From contig URUD01000010.1 of assembly GCA_900550935.1 (NCBI GenBank), forward strand, positions 1 to 64,000: 64,000 nt of DNA, given 5' to 3'. This stretch comes from an uncultured Roseburia sp. (GTDB lineage Bacteria > Bacillota > Clostridia > Lachnospirales > Lachnospiraceae). Of the stretch, positions 16,552 to 26,368 are shown piece by piece. Each line of letters opens with the position of its first letter. Within the stretch, counting starts at the first letter, position 1. The position numbers were made by a program, and so were the translations under genes. Below the pieces are notes generated by a model. The model had not been told where the DNA came from. It saw nothing but the letters and a program-made list of their open reading frames with translations, and searched no databases.

Positions 16552-17884
16552 AATGAACCCCGTTACTTTCTATTTCTACCTGAATCCCGTCCGCTGCGAT
16601 CTTACGGAAAAATCCCCGCTGCACATCCGGCTCCACCAGGTCATAGCTGAAACTAAAGACCAGCGTATCGCCATAGGAACAGATGGTTCCTTTCAGGTGC
16701 TGCCCTTTCGACATTGCCAGAAAGGAATGGAACATTTCGACATAAGGGCGGTACTCTTCTGCCACCGAAATATTGCCGATGTTCGTTACCGTAGCGGTAT
16801 TGGCAAGTGCAGAAGTCGTATAGACATATTTCATTGCGATATTTTTCAAAAACAACGGTACTGCACGCGCGATCAGAAGTTTTTCATTGGAGACATTGTA
16901 GGAAAACAGTTTTTCCAGATGCTCCCTGTTGATCTGGCTGCGCAGGCTCTCCTGTACAATATGCAGCACTTCCTCGAAGGTATAGATCTCTTTCTGCGGA
17001 TGAAATTCTGCAGATACCATGACGAAGAAATTTTTCGTTGTATTGGAATTAAAATATGGTCTTAAATTGACCGGCACTGCAACACGGATCGGACGTTGCG
17101 ACGGCATGCCATGCAGACATTCCGTGTATACACTCCAGATATAAACAGAGACCAGATATTCATTGATACTTGCACCATACGCATGGCAGACCTTTTTTAA
17201 CTCCGGGATCTGCATATAACCGTGCATAACTCCAAACTCTCCCGGTGGGAGCTTTTCTCCTTTGATCAGATACGCTTTTTTCGTCTGATAGCCTTTTGCA
17301 GAACTCTTCTTATAGTTTTTTAAGAAACTGTCCTCTCTGTTTAAGGAGGTATCACTGCTTAGCGTATCTCCCAGTTTTTCCTGCAATTCCTCATGTGCAA
17401 GCCGCAGATACTGATAGGTCAGCTCTTTTAAGAAATTGATGCCGCCCATTCCATCGGTCAGTACATGGAATACCTCTAAATTGATCCGGTATTTATAATA
17501 GGTCACGCGGAACATATAGCTGTGATTCTGATTCTGGCGGATATAACGGCATGGAAATGCGTTTTCCTCTCTGACTCTCGGTGCCGGCTTTCCGTTTTCC
17601 TCAAAATAATACCAGAACACACCCTGTCGCAGTCGCAGGTTAAATCCATCGAATTTCGGCAACACCATATCCAGTGCCTGCTGCAGTAATTCCGGTTGGA
17701 TCAGTTCCTTTAATGTCACGCTGATCCGGTAGACATTGCTCATGCTCTCCCCGGCAATGACCGGGAACAGATGCGCTGTGTTATCCAGTCTGTCCCAGCG
17801 GATCTCCTTGTATGATCTGTGATTTGCTGTTTTTTTTGTTTGTTGTATTGTTTCTGTTGTCTCAGTCGTTTCTTTCTTTTTCAT
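16544..17884 (-). CDS. Condensation-fold acyltransferase (alcohol acetyltransferase-like)
   Basis: 446 residues. The catalytic motif HVLTDGMGGINFLKELTYQ (about residue 150; H-x3-D-G) is that of the chloramphenicol-acetyltransferase / NRPS-condensation / PapA5 superfamily. A second conserved core is RVAVPVNLRPYFNSNTTKNF. The N-terminus is polar and Thr-rich (ETTETTETIQQTKKT), with no signal peptide. The enzyme is expected to transfer an acyl group from a thioester to a hydroxyl or amine. No carrier protein or polyketide gene lies nearby. It is the first gene of a three-gene operon with a zinc-ribbon membrane protein and an HSL-type esterase. Confidence 0.75.
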   Translation of the reverse strand: MKKKETTETTETIQQTKKTANHRSYKEIRWDRLDNTAHLFPVIAGESMSNVYRISVTLKELIQPELLQQALDMVLPKFDGFNLRLRQGVFWYYFEENGKPAPRVREENAFPCRYIRQNQNHSYMFRVTYYKYRINLEVFHVLTDGMGGINFLKELTYQYLRLAHEELQEKLGDTLSSDTSLNREDSFLKNYKKSSAKGYQTKKAYLIKGEKLPPGEFGVMHGYMQIPELKKVCHAYGASINEYLVSVYIWSVYTECLHGMPSQRPIRVAVPVNLRPYFNSNTTKNFFVMVSAEFHPQKEIYTFEEVLHIVQESLRSQINREHLEKLFSYNVSNEKLLIARAVPLFLKNIAMKYVYTTSALANTATVTNIGNISVAEEYRPYVEMFHSFLAMSKGQHLKGTICSYGDTLVFSFSYDLVEPDVQRGFFRKIAADGIQVEIESNGVHYE

Positions 17885-17927
17885 AGACTCACTCTTTTTC
17901 TGTTATTCTGAATATCCATATTGTTTT

Positions 17928-17956
17928 ATTATAGATTATGTGAGGGGAAAAAACAA
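17928..17956 (-). promoter_or_regulatory. Promoter of the acyltransferase operon
   Basis: On the minus strand TTGTTT (17951-17956), 17-base spacer, TATAAT (17928-17933), 44 bases upstream of the start codon. Confidence 0.7.
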
Positions 17957-18046
17957 TTTCTATCTTTACAGACACGAACAAAATTCTAGTATTCTTTGAT
18001 AAATTCTTTTCTTCACAATATACTACTTTTTTCTAAAACTCCGCTC

Positions 18047-18098
18047 TTGATTTTTTTCCGTGTTACTTTTAAAATAAAGTGGTATGTGGACATACCAC
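18047..18098 (+). promoter_or_regulatory. GntR gene promoter with palindromic operator over the start site
   Basis: TTGATT (18047-18052), 17-base spacer, TAAAAT (18070-18075). Directly downstream, GTGGTATGTGGACATACCAC (18079-18098) is a 9-bp perfect inverted repeat around GG. It covers the predicted +1. TGGTAT...ATACCA fits the TNGTNNNACNA-type sites of FadR-group GntR proteins, so autorepression is likely. Confidence 0.75.
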
Positions 18099-18123
18099 AG
18101 ATTTTATTTGTAAGGAGATTTCC

Positions 18124-18831
18124 ATGAAATTCACAAAATTAAATGCACCATCCTTAAAGGATTTATTTGTTTCGGAACTTGAAACTATGATCTTGTCCGG
18201 AAAACTAGAGATAGGAACGAAGCTCCCGTCCGAGCGTGAGCTTGCTGCTTCCATGCAGGTGTCCCGTGCCGTTGTCAATGCCGGGATTGCTGAACTGGAA
18301 CAAAAGGGCTTTCTTGTGGTCAAGCCACGTATTGGTACATTTGTAGAAGATTACCACCGCAATGGTACGATCGAAACACTTACCGCCCTGATGAAATACA
18401 ACGGCGGTATGTTGGGTGACAGCGAAATCCGTTCAATCCTCGAAATCCGTATGATCTTCGTCGGACTGTCTGCAACACTCGCTGCGGATACTGCAGGTGA
18501 AGAAGAAATTTTGTCTTTGAAAAAATATCTGGATGCCTTAAAGGTCTGCACCGACAATGACGAGGCGGTAGAGCTTCTGTTTTCTTTTTATCATGAGCTA
18601 GCTTTTATCAGTGGAAACACACTGCTTCCACTTTTTATCGCATCTTTCCGTGAGTTAGTATGCCCATTGTGGTTCCGTTTTGCAAGAAATTATGGCATTC
18701 CTACCCTCTATGAAAGCACGCTCGAGTTTTATCGAAGCCTTGTTGCAAGAGATAAAGAGACCCTGATGCACCTCGCCGAGAAATCATCCCGCGACAGTAT
18801 CGAGGGAATCCATACTATTTATACCAGATAA
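18124..18831 (+). CDS. FadR-group GntR-family transcriptional regulator
   Basis: 235 residues from ATG 18124 (TAAGGAG 9 bases upstream). A longer in-frame start at 18079 lies inside the operator and is rejected. The N-terminal winged helix (residues about 10-75) includes GTKLPSERELAASMQVSRAV and KGFLVVKPRIGTFV. The C-terminal all-helical FCD-type domain (from about residue 90, IRSILEIRMIF) normally binds a carboxylic acid and a metal; the His of SFYHELAFISGN is a candidate metal ligand. It is divergent from the acyltransferase operon and convergent with the ABC exporter, so its targets besides itself are not clear. Confidence 0.85.
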   Translation: MKFTKLNAPSLKDLFVSELETMILSGKLEIGTKLPSERELAASMQVSRAVVNAGIAELEQKGFLVVKPRIGTFVEDYHRNGTIETLTALMKYNGGMLGDSEIRSILEIRMIFVGLSATLAADTAGEEEILSLKKYLDALKVCTDNDEAVELLFSFYHELAFISGNTLLPLFIASFRELVCPLWFRFARNYGIPTLYESTLEFYRSLVARDKETLMHLAEKSSRDSIEGIHTIYTR

Positions 18832-18855
18832 ACACTGTTTTGGGGACAACAGTAC

Positions 18856-18891
18856 AAAAAAGAACGTGGACCCGCCATCCACGTTCTTTTT
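18856..18891. terminator. Bidirectional terminator between GntR and ABC exporter genes
   Basis: Stem AAAAGAACGTGGA / TCCACGTTCTTTT with a 7-base loop. The A-run on one side and T-run on the other let it end both convergent transcripts. Confidence 0.9.
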
Positions 18892-18901
18892 CTTTCCACT
18901 C

Positions 18902-20656
18902 TTATTTTGCAAACTGGCTGTTATACAGTTTTGCATAAAATCCCTGCTTTGCTAACAATTCTTCATGATTTCCCTGCTCTATGATGCTTCCGTCTTTCAT
19001 GACCAGGATGATATCTGCCTCCTGGATTGTTGAGAGACGATGTGCCACGATAAAGCTCGTTCTGCCCTGCATCATCTTTGCAAATGCTTTCTGGATCCTG
19101 ATCTCCGTTCTGGTATCGATGGAGGAAGTTGCCTCATCCAAAATCAGCATCGGCGGCAGACAGAGCATAACACGCGCAATACAGAGGAGCTGTTTCTGTC
19201 CCTGTGACAGATTGCCGCCATCCTCCGCGATCACTGTATTGTATCCGTCTTTCAGACGTTTGATAAAGCTGTGTGCATGGGATGCCTTTGCTGCCGCGAT
19301 GATCTCTTCCTCAGTCGCATCCGGTTTTCCCATTGCGATATTTTCGCGGATGGTGCCGCTCCGCAGCCAGGTTTCCTGCAATACCATACCGTAATTGTTC
19401 CGAAGACTCTTTCTTGTCATCTCGCGGATCGGAATGTTGCTTACTGAGATCGTACCGCTGTCCACATCGTAGAAACGCATCAACAGATTGATCAACGTTG
19501 TTTTTCCACATCCGGTCGGTCCAACGATGGCAACACGCTGTCCCGGTTTTACAGACAGATTAAAATCTGTAATGAGCTTCTGCTCTTTTGTATAGGAAAA
19601 GTTCACATGGGAAAGCTCTACGCTGCCATCTGCATGCTCAAGCACTGCCGCATCCTGCGCATCTGCCACTTCCGGCTCTTCCTCGATCAGTTCAAAAATA
19701 CGTGCCGCACAGGCAAGCGCATTCTGAAGTTCTGTAATGACACCTGAAATCTCGTTGAACGGTTTCGTGTACTGGTTTGCATAGCTGAGCAGACTCGAAA
19801 GCTGTCCGACTGTGATACCACCGCTGATCGCCAAAAATGCTCCGACAATACCAACCGTTGCATAAACCAGACTGTTGACAAAACGGGTTGCCGGGTTGGT
19901 GATACTGGAAAAGAAGATGGCTCGCAGCGAATATTTCTGTAATCTGCCATTGATCTCATCAAATTTTTCCAGTGCCTCCTCCTCATGGGAAAATGCCTGT
20001 ACCACCTTCTGGTTTCCGATCATTTCCTCAATAAAACCAGTCTGCTCCCCTCTGGTCTCGGACTGCAGCTTAAACATGGAAAATGTTTTCTTTGCAATAA
20101 AGCTTGCAACAAACAATGATACCGGTGTAATGAGTACCACTGCGACTGTGATCTTAACATTGATCACCAACATGAAGATCAACGTACCAAGGATCGTGAC
20201 CACGCCGGTAAAAAACTGCGTAAATCCCATCAGAAGTCCATCTGCGAACTGATCAACATCTGCGATCACACGGCTTACGATCTCACCATACGAATGGCTG
20301 TCAATATAGGAAAGCGGAAGATGCTCGATCTTGTCAAACGCTTCCTTTCGGATATCTCTTACTACATTATAGGTAATTTTATTGTTGCACGCATTCATGA
20401 TCCACTGTGCAACCGCGGTAAGCAGAATAATGATCGCCATCTTGCGCAGGATCACAAAAATCCCTGCAAAATCCACCAGACCTTTTGCAATGATAAAATC
20501 CACTGCCTGACCTGTCAGGATCGGAATATAAAGTGTCAACGCCACGGTCACTGCCGCAAGGAGAATGGAACTGCCCAGATATGCCCAATATCGTTTGATA
20601 TAACGCAATACCTTTCTTATCGTTGTTTTCTGCTGTTTTGTCACTATCTTTTTCAT
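18902..20656 (-). CDS. ABC exporter half-transporter with canonical catalytic site
   Basis: 584 residues: a six-helix membrane domain (about 1-320), then an ATPase domain with Walker A AIVGPTGCGKTTLINLL, signature LSQGQKQLLCIARV (Gln instead of the first Gly of LSGGQ), Walker B MLILDEATSSID with the catalytic Glu, and H-loop FIVAHRLSTI. It pairs with the gene upstream (4-base overlap) as a heterodimeric exporter of the TM287/288 or BmrCD type. Its non-standard signature would complete the degenerate site formed by the partner's Walker motifs. The substrate is unknown: drugs, peptides or lipids are possible. Confidence 0.88.
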   Translation of the reverse strand: MKKIVTKQQKTTIRKVLRYIKRYWAYLGSSILLAAVTVALTLYIPILTGQAVDFIIAKGLVDFAGIFVILRKMAIIILLTAVAQWIMNACNNKITYNVVRDIRKEAFDKIEHLPLSYIDSHSYGEIVSRVIADVDQFADGLLMGFTQFFTGVVTILGTLIFMLVINVKITVAVVLITPVSLFVASFIAKKTFSMFKLQSETRGEQTGFIEEMIGNQKVVQAFSHEEEALEKFDEINGRLQKYSLRAIFFSSITNPATRFVNSLVYATVGIVGAFLAISGGITVGQLSSLLSYANQYTKPFNEISGVITELQNALACAARIFELIEEEPEVADAQDAAVLEHADGSVELSHVNFSYTKEQKLITDFNLSVKPGQRVAIVGPTGCGKTTLINLLMRFYDVDSGTISVSNIPIREMTRKSLRNNYGMVLQETWLRSGTIRENIAMGKPDATEEEIIAAAKASHAHSFIKRLKDGYNTVIAEDGGNLSQGQKQLLCIARVMLCLPPMLILDEATSSIDTRTEIRIQKAFAKMMQGRTSFIVAHRLSTIQEADIILVMKDGSIIEQGNHEELLAKQGFYAKLYNSQFAK

Positions 20657-22395
20657 GCCTGTTCACCTCCCGCAGCTTTTTTAAACTGGGAATAGTAAAT
20701 CTCCTGATAAACCTCGCAGTTTCGTAACAGTTCTTCATTGGTTCCCATTCCTGCCACTGCACCATCGTCAAGAACGATGATCTTGTCTGCCTGCTGAATG
20801 GATGCTGCACGCTGGGAAACGATAAATACCGTCGGGTTTCCGTCCATCTCACGGATTGCCTTGCGCAATGCCGCATCTGTTGCGAAGTCAAGTGCGGATG
20901 CACTGTCATCCAAGATCAAAATCTCCGGTTTGCGGACCAGCGCACGCGCGATCGTCAGACGCTGCCTCTGTCCACCGGACAAATTTTTACCGCCCTGCTC
21001 GATCACAAAATCAAGACCGCCCTCTTTGGTATCGACAAACTCTTTCGCCTGTGCGATCTCCAGTGCACGGTTCATCTCTTCCTCGGTCGCATCTGCATTG
21101 CCCCATGCCAGGTTTTCACGGATGCTTCCCTTAAATAATACCGCTTTCTGTAATACCGCTCCTGTTTTCTCACGGAGTTCTGCGATCGGGTAATCTCTGA
21201 CATCCCGCCCATTGACTAACACTCTTCCCTTGGTAACGTCATAGAAACGCGGGATCAGATTGACAATGGATGACTTTCCGGAACCGGTACCTCCGATGAT
21301 GCCGATCGTCTGTCCTTTTTCTGCAGTAAAATCAATATCGGTCAGCGATTCATCTCCGGCTCCTGCATAGGTTAAGCTGACATGCTCAAATGCAACCGCA
21401 CAGTCAGATGAAGATGCTTCTGTTTTTTCAAAAGAAGATGCCTCTTTCAGAGAAGATTCCAGTTCAAATACAGACTGGATACGATTTCCACAGGCAATTG
21501 ATTTATTAATATTAATGATCAGGTTTGCCAGTTTTACAAGTTCTACTAATATCTGTGACATATAGTTGATCAGTGCAACGACTTCACCCTGCGTAATAAA
21601 ACCATTATCCACACGGATGGCTCCCACCCATACAAGTGCCACGATCGCGCCATTTACGATCACATAAGTAAATGGGTTCATCAGGGCAGATATCTTTCCT
21701 ACATAGAGCTGCGCTCTTGTCAGAATATCGTTGTTCTCGTTGAAATGTTCGATCTCACTCTCTTCTTTATTGAATGCACGGATCACCCTGCTTCCGGTCA
21801 GATTCTCTCTTGTAATGCCAAGCACCTGATCCAGGGCTCCCTGCACTTTCTTATATAGCGGTATACTCACTAACATCACGCCAAATACCACCACTGAAAG
21901 CAGTGGGATGGCCACCACGAAGATCAAAGCTGCTTTTACATCAATAGTAAATGCCATGATCATCGCACCAAACACGATAAACGGCGAACGGAGGAACAGA
22001 CGTAACACAAGGTTGACACCATTCTGCACCTGATTGACATCACTCGTCATCCTTGTGATCATTGTGGAAGTTCCAACGGTATCCATTTCCGAAAAAGACA
22101 ATTTTTCAATGTGTGCAAACAGTCCGTGGCGAAGCCCTGTTGCAAAGCCGACTGCTGCCTTTGCCGCAAAATACTGTGCTGTGATCGAGCAGACCAGACC
22201 AATCACTGCCAACAGGATCAGGATCAGACACATTTTTAAAATATATGGTTTGTCTGAATACGCAACACCATGGTCAATGATCGCCGCCATAACGAGCGGA
22301 ACGATCAACTCAAAAGATGCCTCCAATAATTTAAAGAGAGGTCCTAGAACACTCTCTTTTTTGTAATCCTTTAAATATATTAACAACTTTCTCAT
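20653..22395 (-). CDS. ABC exporter half-transporter with degenerate catalytic site
   Basis: 580 residues: membrane domain (about 1-310), then ATPase domain with Walker A GIIGGTGSGKSSIVNL, canonical signature LSGGQRQRLTIARAL, Walker B ILILDDSASALD in which the catalytic Glu is Asp, and switch IVSQRAASI in which the H-loop His is Gln. These two changes mark the degenerate half of a heterodimeric exporter. The gene overlaps both its partner downstream and the DUF368 gene upstream by 4 bases, so all three are translationally coupled. The complementary changes in the partner (LSQGQ) support pairing. Confidence 0.9.
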   Translation of the reverse strand: MRKLLIYLKDYKKESVLGPLFKLLEASFELIVPLVMAAIIDHGVAYSDKPYILKMCLILILLAVIGLVCSITAQYFAAKAAVGFATGLRHGLFAHIEKLSFSEMDTVGTSTMITRMTSDVNQVQNGVNLVLRLFLRSPFIVFGAMIMAFTIDVKAALIFVVAIPLLSVVVFGVMLVSIPLYKKVQGALDQVLGITRENLTGSRVIRAFNKEESEIEHFNENNDILTRAQLYVGKISALMNPFTYVIVNGAIVALVWVGAIRVDNGFITQGEVVALINYMSQILVELVKLANLIININKSIACGNRIQSVFELESSLKEASSFEKTEASSSDCAVAFEHVSLTYAGAGDESLTDIDFTAEKGQTIGIIGGTGSGKSSIVNLIPRFYDVTKGRVLVNGRDVRDYPIAELREKTGAVLQKAVLFKGSIRENLAWGNADATEEEMNRALEIAQAKEFVDTKEGGLDFVIEQGGKNLSGGQRQRLTIARALVRKPEILILDDSASALDFATDAALRKAIREMDGNPTVFIVSQRAASIQQADKIIVLDDGAVAGMGTNEELLRNCEVYQEIYYSQFKKAAGGEQA

Positions 22396-23282
22396 TTTTC
22401 TTTGTGCCCCTTTAATTTCTGCATCCCCACAATGATGACTCCGCCGATCACAAATGCGATAACAGAAAATTCATGCAATGTCATTGCAGGCTGCGGAACT
22501 TCCAAAGAAGTCGGACCCATGATCACCGCATAGACAGATCCCAACATCAATCCGATGATCAGATAGATCGTCTGTGCCCTGAATTTTTCCAGTGCCTTCC
22601 GAATTACCTTCACAACACTGAACGCTCCCACAATCACGCCACATCCAAATAAAAATACCGGCAGGAAACAGGAAAAATCTAAATGTAAGATATCCTTGAT
22701 TGCTGTTACAATTGGAAGATAGAGTCCCATGATCAAAAGCAGGGTCGATCCTGAAATACCAGGAAGTACCATTGCAGAGATTGTGATCATTCCGGCAATA
22801 AAAATAAAAATACCATATCCTGCTGTAATATATTCCAGATCAACACCATTTCCACCGCCAGTCGGATTGAAATAAGTGATCGCTGTTACGATTACAATTC
22901 CTAAAATGATAAACAGTGCCGCTGCTTTTTTCCCCAGCAGACACTCTTTTTCTTCCATGAATACGATCGGGATCGCAAAAATGATAAACCCAATGAACAG
23001 CGAACTAATAATGTAAATATGGCTTTCAAATACACTTGCCAGGATCAACATTGCAAGAACAAAACCACATACCCATCCAATTCCAAGTTTAATCAAAAAA
23101 CACAGTGCAGCCTTCTTTTTCTCTTTATCGCCAGTCAGCAGATCATCGATCGAATCAATAAACTGGTCATAAAATCCCAGCAAAAATGCAACCGTACCAC
23201 CGGAAACACCCGGTACGCTGTCTGCCAGTGCCATACAAAAGCCTCGGATAAACTGTATTATCATAGTAGTTGTAATCTCCAT
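22392..23282 (-). CDS. DUF368 family undecaprenyl-phosphate translocase (PopT-like)
   Basis: 296 residues, about eight to nine membrane segments. The N-terminal FIRGFCMALADSVPGVSGGT followed by VAFLLGFYDQF is the family signature, and a second related motif (MVLPGISGSTLLLIMGLY) occurs in the second half, as expected for an internally repeated fold. DUF368 proteins have been shown to recycle the lipid carrier undecaprenyl phosphate across the membrane. It overlaps the ABC exporter by 4 bases; coupling of a lipid-carrier flippase with an exporter hints at a cell-envelope substrate, which is inference. The gene follows the chemoreceptor gene after 9 bases. Confidence 0.85.
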   Translation of the reverse strand: MEITTTMIIQFIRGFCMALADSVPGVSGGTVAFLLGFYDQFIDSIDDLLTGDKEKKKAALCFLIKLGIGWVCGFVLAMLILASVFESHIYIISSLFIGFIIFAIPIVFMEEKECLLGKKAAALFIILGIVIVTAITYFNPTGGGNGVDLEYITAGYGIFIFIAGMITISAMVLPGISGSTLLLIMGLYLPIVTAIKDILHLDFSCFLPVFLFGCGVIVGAFSVVKVIRKALEKFRAQTIYLIIGLMLGSVYAVIMGPTSLEVPQPAMTLHEFSVIAFVIGGVIIVGMQKLKGHKEK

Positions 23283-23291
23283 TCTCTGTTA

Positions 23292-24794
23292 TTATTCCAT
23301 ATATTTGTCCAACTGATACGAAACATCCAATACATTTCCAAGCAGTGACTTGGTACTTGCTGCATTGTCCAGGTTTTTCACACTCAGTTCTGCCGCCTGC
23401 ACGGAGGATGCTGTCACTTCTTCTGTCGTTGCAGATAACTGCATAATGTTTTCTACGATCTGATTGTTGGCATCGGATAAACCATTTAACATATGGTCGA
23501 TCTCTCCAATGTCGTCGATCAACTGCTCTACATTCTGGTTCATGGCATCAAAGCTCTCGGAAGCTGCTGCGATCATTCCATCCTGTGCACTTGCAGCCTC
23601 AACAGAACGCTCTACTGCATTTCCTGCTGCCTGTGCATTATCAGAAAGCTCGCCTAAGATATCTGCGATATGTTCGGTCTCCTGTCTGGTCTTCTCTGCC
23701 AGCTGGCGGATCTCATCTGCAACAACGGCAAATCCTTTTCCGGCCTCACCTGCTCTAGCACTCTCAATTGAAGCATTCAATGCAAGCAGATTGGTCTGGC
23801 TTGAAATTGAGAAGATCGTATCTGCAATGCTCTTTACTGCATTGGTACGCTCCTGTAGCTGTCTCATGGAGTCTGCAACCTCGGAGTTGGTCTGTGTAAT
23901 GACCTCGGACTGATGTTTCAGCTCGTCCATCATACGTGCACTCTGGTTATTTAACTCTGTAGAATGTTTTGCCACTTCCACCATCTTCTGGGAACGCTCT
24001 AATGTCACACCAATGGAATCCTGAATACTCTGTGTCATCGTCGTCTGAGTCTGAATATTTTCCGCCGTATTTAAAGTACTGTCTGAAATATCTTTCATGG
24101 CACCATTTACCACACCGGTCGAATCGTTTAGATTGGTTACGATGCTCATTGCATTCTCGGTTCCTTTTCTCACTTCCTCCGCAACAGAAAGAACATCCTC
24201 TAACATTTTCTGCTGTTTTTCTTCTTTTTCTTCAAGACTGCCAATCGTGTCCTGATTAAACTTGTACGCATTCATGGTTGTCAGATAAACCACGATCAAA
24301 AGGAGGCAGACTGCAAAAGTTGCACAGAGCTGATCCAGTGCATCATCTCCCGTATAAGCATGCATCACGGAAATCTTTAAGAGTGTCACTAAAATACTCA
24401 GTGCTCCCATTGCAACGCCGGAAATTGCTGCAAATTTTTTGTCAAAAAACAGGATACATCCTACAAACGGAATTACAGCCATAAATTTTACATAATAGTT
24501 ATCAAATGCATATGTCATCAGAAATGTAACAAGCATCAGACCTGCCAGTGCCACATATCTGGTTTTGGGATCCGTTGCATTCCTCTTATTTAAGATAATG
24601 ACGATCGCACTCGCGATCACAATGATCGTTGCTATCATCGACGTATAGCCAACGGTACGAACCCCTCTCATACAGGCAATTCCTACAATTCCCAATACAA
24701 ACACATAAAAAACAACAAATCCCAGTGTCAAAAACGTATTTGCGCGTTTTGTCTGTTCTTCTACGTCAGCATATCGAAACTTTTTTTCTTCCAT
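23292..24794 (-). CDS. Methyl-accepting chemotaxis protein with a six-helix membrane sensor
   Basis: 500 residues. The first 190 residues contain about six membrane segments and no large extracytoplasmic loop, so sensing is probably in or at the membrane. No HAMP domain is evident. From residue 210 on a long coiled coil carries the signalling hairpin [20 protein letters not shown] followed by [17 protein letters not shown], which contacts CheA and CheW. Candidate methylation sites flank it. The organism is therefore probably motile. It is followed by the DUF368 gene after 9 bases, but a functional link is unlikely. Confidence 0.88.
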   Translation of the reverse strand: MEEKKFRYADVEEQTKRANTFLTLGFVVFYVFVLGIVGIACMRGVRTVGYTSMIATIIVIASAIVIILNKRNATDPKTRYVALAGLMLVTFLMTYAFDNYYVKFMAVIPFVGCILFFDKKFAAISGVAMGALSILVTLLKISVMHAYTGDDALDQLCATFAVCLLLIVVYLTTMNAYKFNQDTIGSLEEKEEKQQKMLEDVLSVAEEVRKGTENAMSIVTNLNDSTGVVNGAMKDISDSTLNTAENIQTQTTMTQSIQDSIGVTLERSQKMVEVAKHSTELNNQSARMMDELKHQSEVITQTNSEVADSMRQLQERTNAVKSIADTIFSISSQTNLLALNASIESARAGEAGKGFAVVADEIRQLAEKTRQETEHIADILGELSDNAQAAGNAVERSVEAASAQDGMIAAASESFDAMNQNVEQLIDDIGEIDHMLNGLSDANNQIVENIMQLSATTEEVTASSVQAAELSVKNLDNAASTKSLLGNVLDVSYQLDKYME

Positions 24795-24888
24795 TTTTTT
24801 CCCTTTCTCTTACTGTGTTTTTCAATCGCACTATAATAAATCCGCATTTATCATATCATAATCTCTGTTCAACGAACAGTCCTCACTT

Positions 24889-26211
24889 TCAAAAAATTTT
24901 TTCCCGGTAAGGTTTCCTTGCAGAAGTACAGATCTCGTCACGCAGTTTCCACAGGCAGTAAAGATTCGGGATTGCCATAAAAGAATTGAACAGATCTGAC
25001 AGTCCCCACACCAGATCAAGCGATACGACTGCCCCCAAATACACAAACAAAAGGTAACCGATCCGGTACAACCGCCTGCCCCGCTCCCCTAAAAGATATT
25101 CTGCCGCACATTCTCCATAGACATTCCATCCGATGATTGTGGCAAACGCAAAAAGTACCAGAGAGACAGACAGGATCTGCTCTCCTGCAAAAGGCAGCTG
25201 CCGGAATGCCACAAAGCACAGGCGGTCCGGTGGCACATTTAAATATGCTTCCTCATGAGAAAGCATACTGCTGACCGAAGCGATCCCCGTGACTGCACAC
25301 ATCACCACGGTATCCCAGAATGGGCCTGTCATGGAAACAAGTCCCTGTCTGACCGGGGATTTTGGCTCCGATACCGCTGCCGTCATCGGAATGGAGCCAA
25401 GCCCAGCCTCATTGGTAAAAAGTCCACGCGAGATCCCCATTCTCATTGCGATCATAAAAGCAGAGCCTGTAAGTCCTCCTCCAGCTGCCGGAAGGGTAAG
25501 AGCCGACTCAAAGATGACTTTTACCGCCATGCCGAGCCACCTGTAATTTAATCCTAAAAGAAGCAGACAGCCTCCAAAATAAAATGTACTCATAGCTGGA
25601 ACCAGCCATGTGCAGACCTTTGCGATCTGGTTTCTGCCGCCCATGATCACGAGTCCTGCAAGGAGTACCGTCACAAGTCCAATTCCCTGTGCAGGCATCG
25701 GGATCTGTTCTTTGATGGCGATACAGATTGAATGTGCCTGCACACTGCTTCCGATCCCAAAAGATGCACAAATTGTAAAAACCGAGAATGCCACAGCCAT
25801 TCCTTTTTTCCCCAATACCCTCTCTAATACATACATCGGACCGCCAAGATAAGTTCCATTTTTTCTCTTCACGCGATAGTTCACTGCCAGAAAACATTCC
25901 CCATAGCAGGTCGCGATCCCTAAAAATCCGGTCAGCCAGCACCAGAACACCGCCCCGGGACCGCCCAGTGCGATCGCCGTAGAGATCCCCACGATATTTC
26001 CGGTCCCAATCGTCGCTGCAAGTGCCGTTGCAAGCGCAGTAAATCCCTGCCGCTCTCCTGTTATACTGAGTTTTATGCCAAGCGGGATCTTCCGCTGTAT
26101 CACACCGGAACCAAATGTAAAATAAAGATGTGTTCCCAGTAAAAGGAACAGCATCGGAAAACTCCAGATATATTCCTGTAAGAATGCAATATAATAGCTG
26201 ACCATCTCCAT
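24889..26211 (-). CDS. AGCS-family sodium:alanine/glycine symporter
   Basis: 440 residues from ATG 26211; an upstream TTG at 26235 has no suitable site, while GGAGG stands 10 bases before this ATG. About ten membrane segments are visible. Family motifs are ALAATIGTGNIVGISTAIALGGPG (given here in part: ATIGTGNIVGIS, GGPGAVFW), GGPMYVLERVLGKKG and FTNEAGLGSIPMTAAVS. It imports alanine or glycine with sodium. The gene precedes the chemoreceptor gene by 94 bases on the same strand and is divergent from the BMP lipoprotein gene. Confidence 0.88.
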   Translation of the reverse strand: MEMVSYYIAFLQEYIWSFPMLFLLLGTHLYFTFGSGVIQRKIPLGIKLSITGERQGFTALATALAATIGTGNIVGISTAIALGGPGAVFWCWLTGFLGIATCYGECFLAVNYRVKRKNGTYLGGPMYVLERVLGKKGMAVAFSVFTICASFGIGSSVQAHSICIAIKEQIPMPAQGIGLVTVLLAGLVIMGGRNQIAKVCTWLVPAMSTFYFGGCLLLLGLNYRWLGMAVKVIFESALTLPAAGGGLTGSAFMIAMRMGISRGLFTNEAGLGSIPMTAAVSEPKSPVRQGLVSMTGPFWDTVVMCAVTGIASVSSMLSHEEAYLNVPPDRLCFVAFRQLPFAGEQILSVSLVLFAFATIIGWNVYGECAAEYLLGERGRRLYRIGYLLFVYLGAVVSLDLVWGLSDLFNSFMAIPNLYCLWKLRDEICTSARKPYREKIF

Positions 26212-26294
26212 CCGCACACATCCTCCGCATAGCAAAATATGTGTTTCTTTTTATATTTATTCATATAAATAATAAATCTTGTTCCTTTATATAG

Positions 26295-26323
26295 TAGATT
26301 TTTCCTATTTTTTCTGATATAAT
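26295..26323 (+). promoter_or_regulatory. Promoter of the BMP lipoprotein-chemoreceptor pair
   Basis: TAGATT (26295-26300), 17-base spacer, TATAAT (26318-26323). A second TATAAT lies at 26328-26333, so the exact start is uncertain. Confidence 0.45.
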
Positions 26324-26368
26324 TTAGTATAATAGCGTAATAAAGCACTACGACATAAGGAGGTACAA

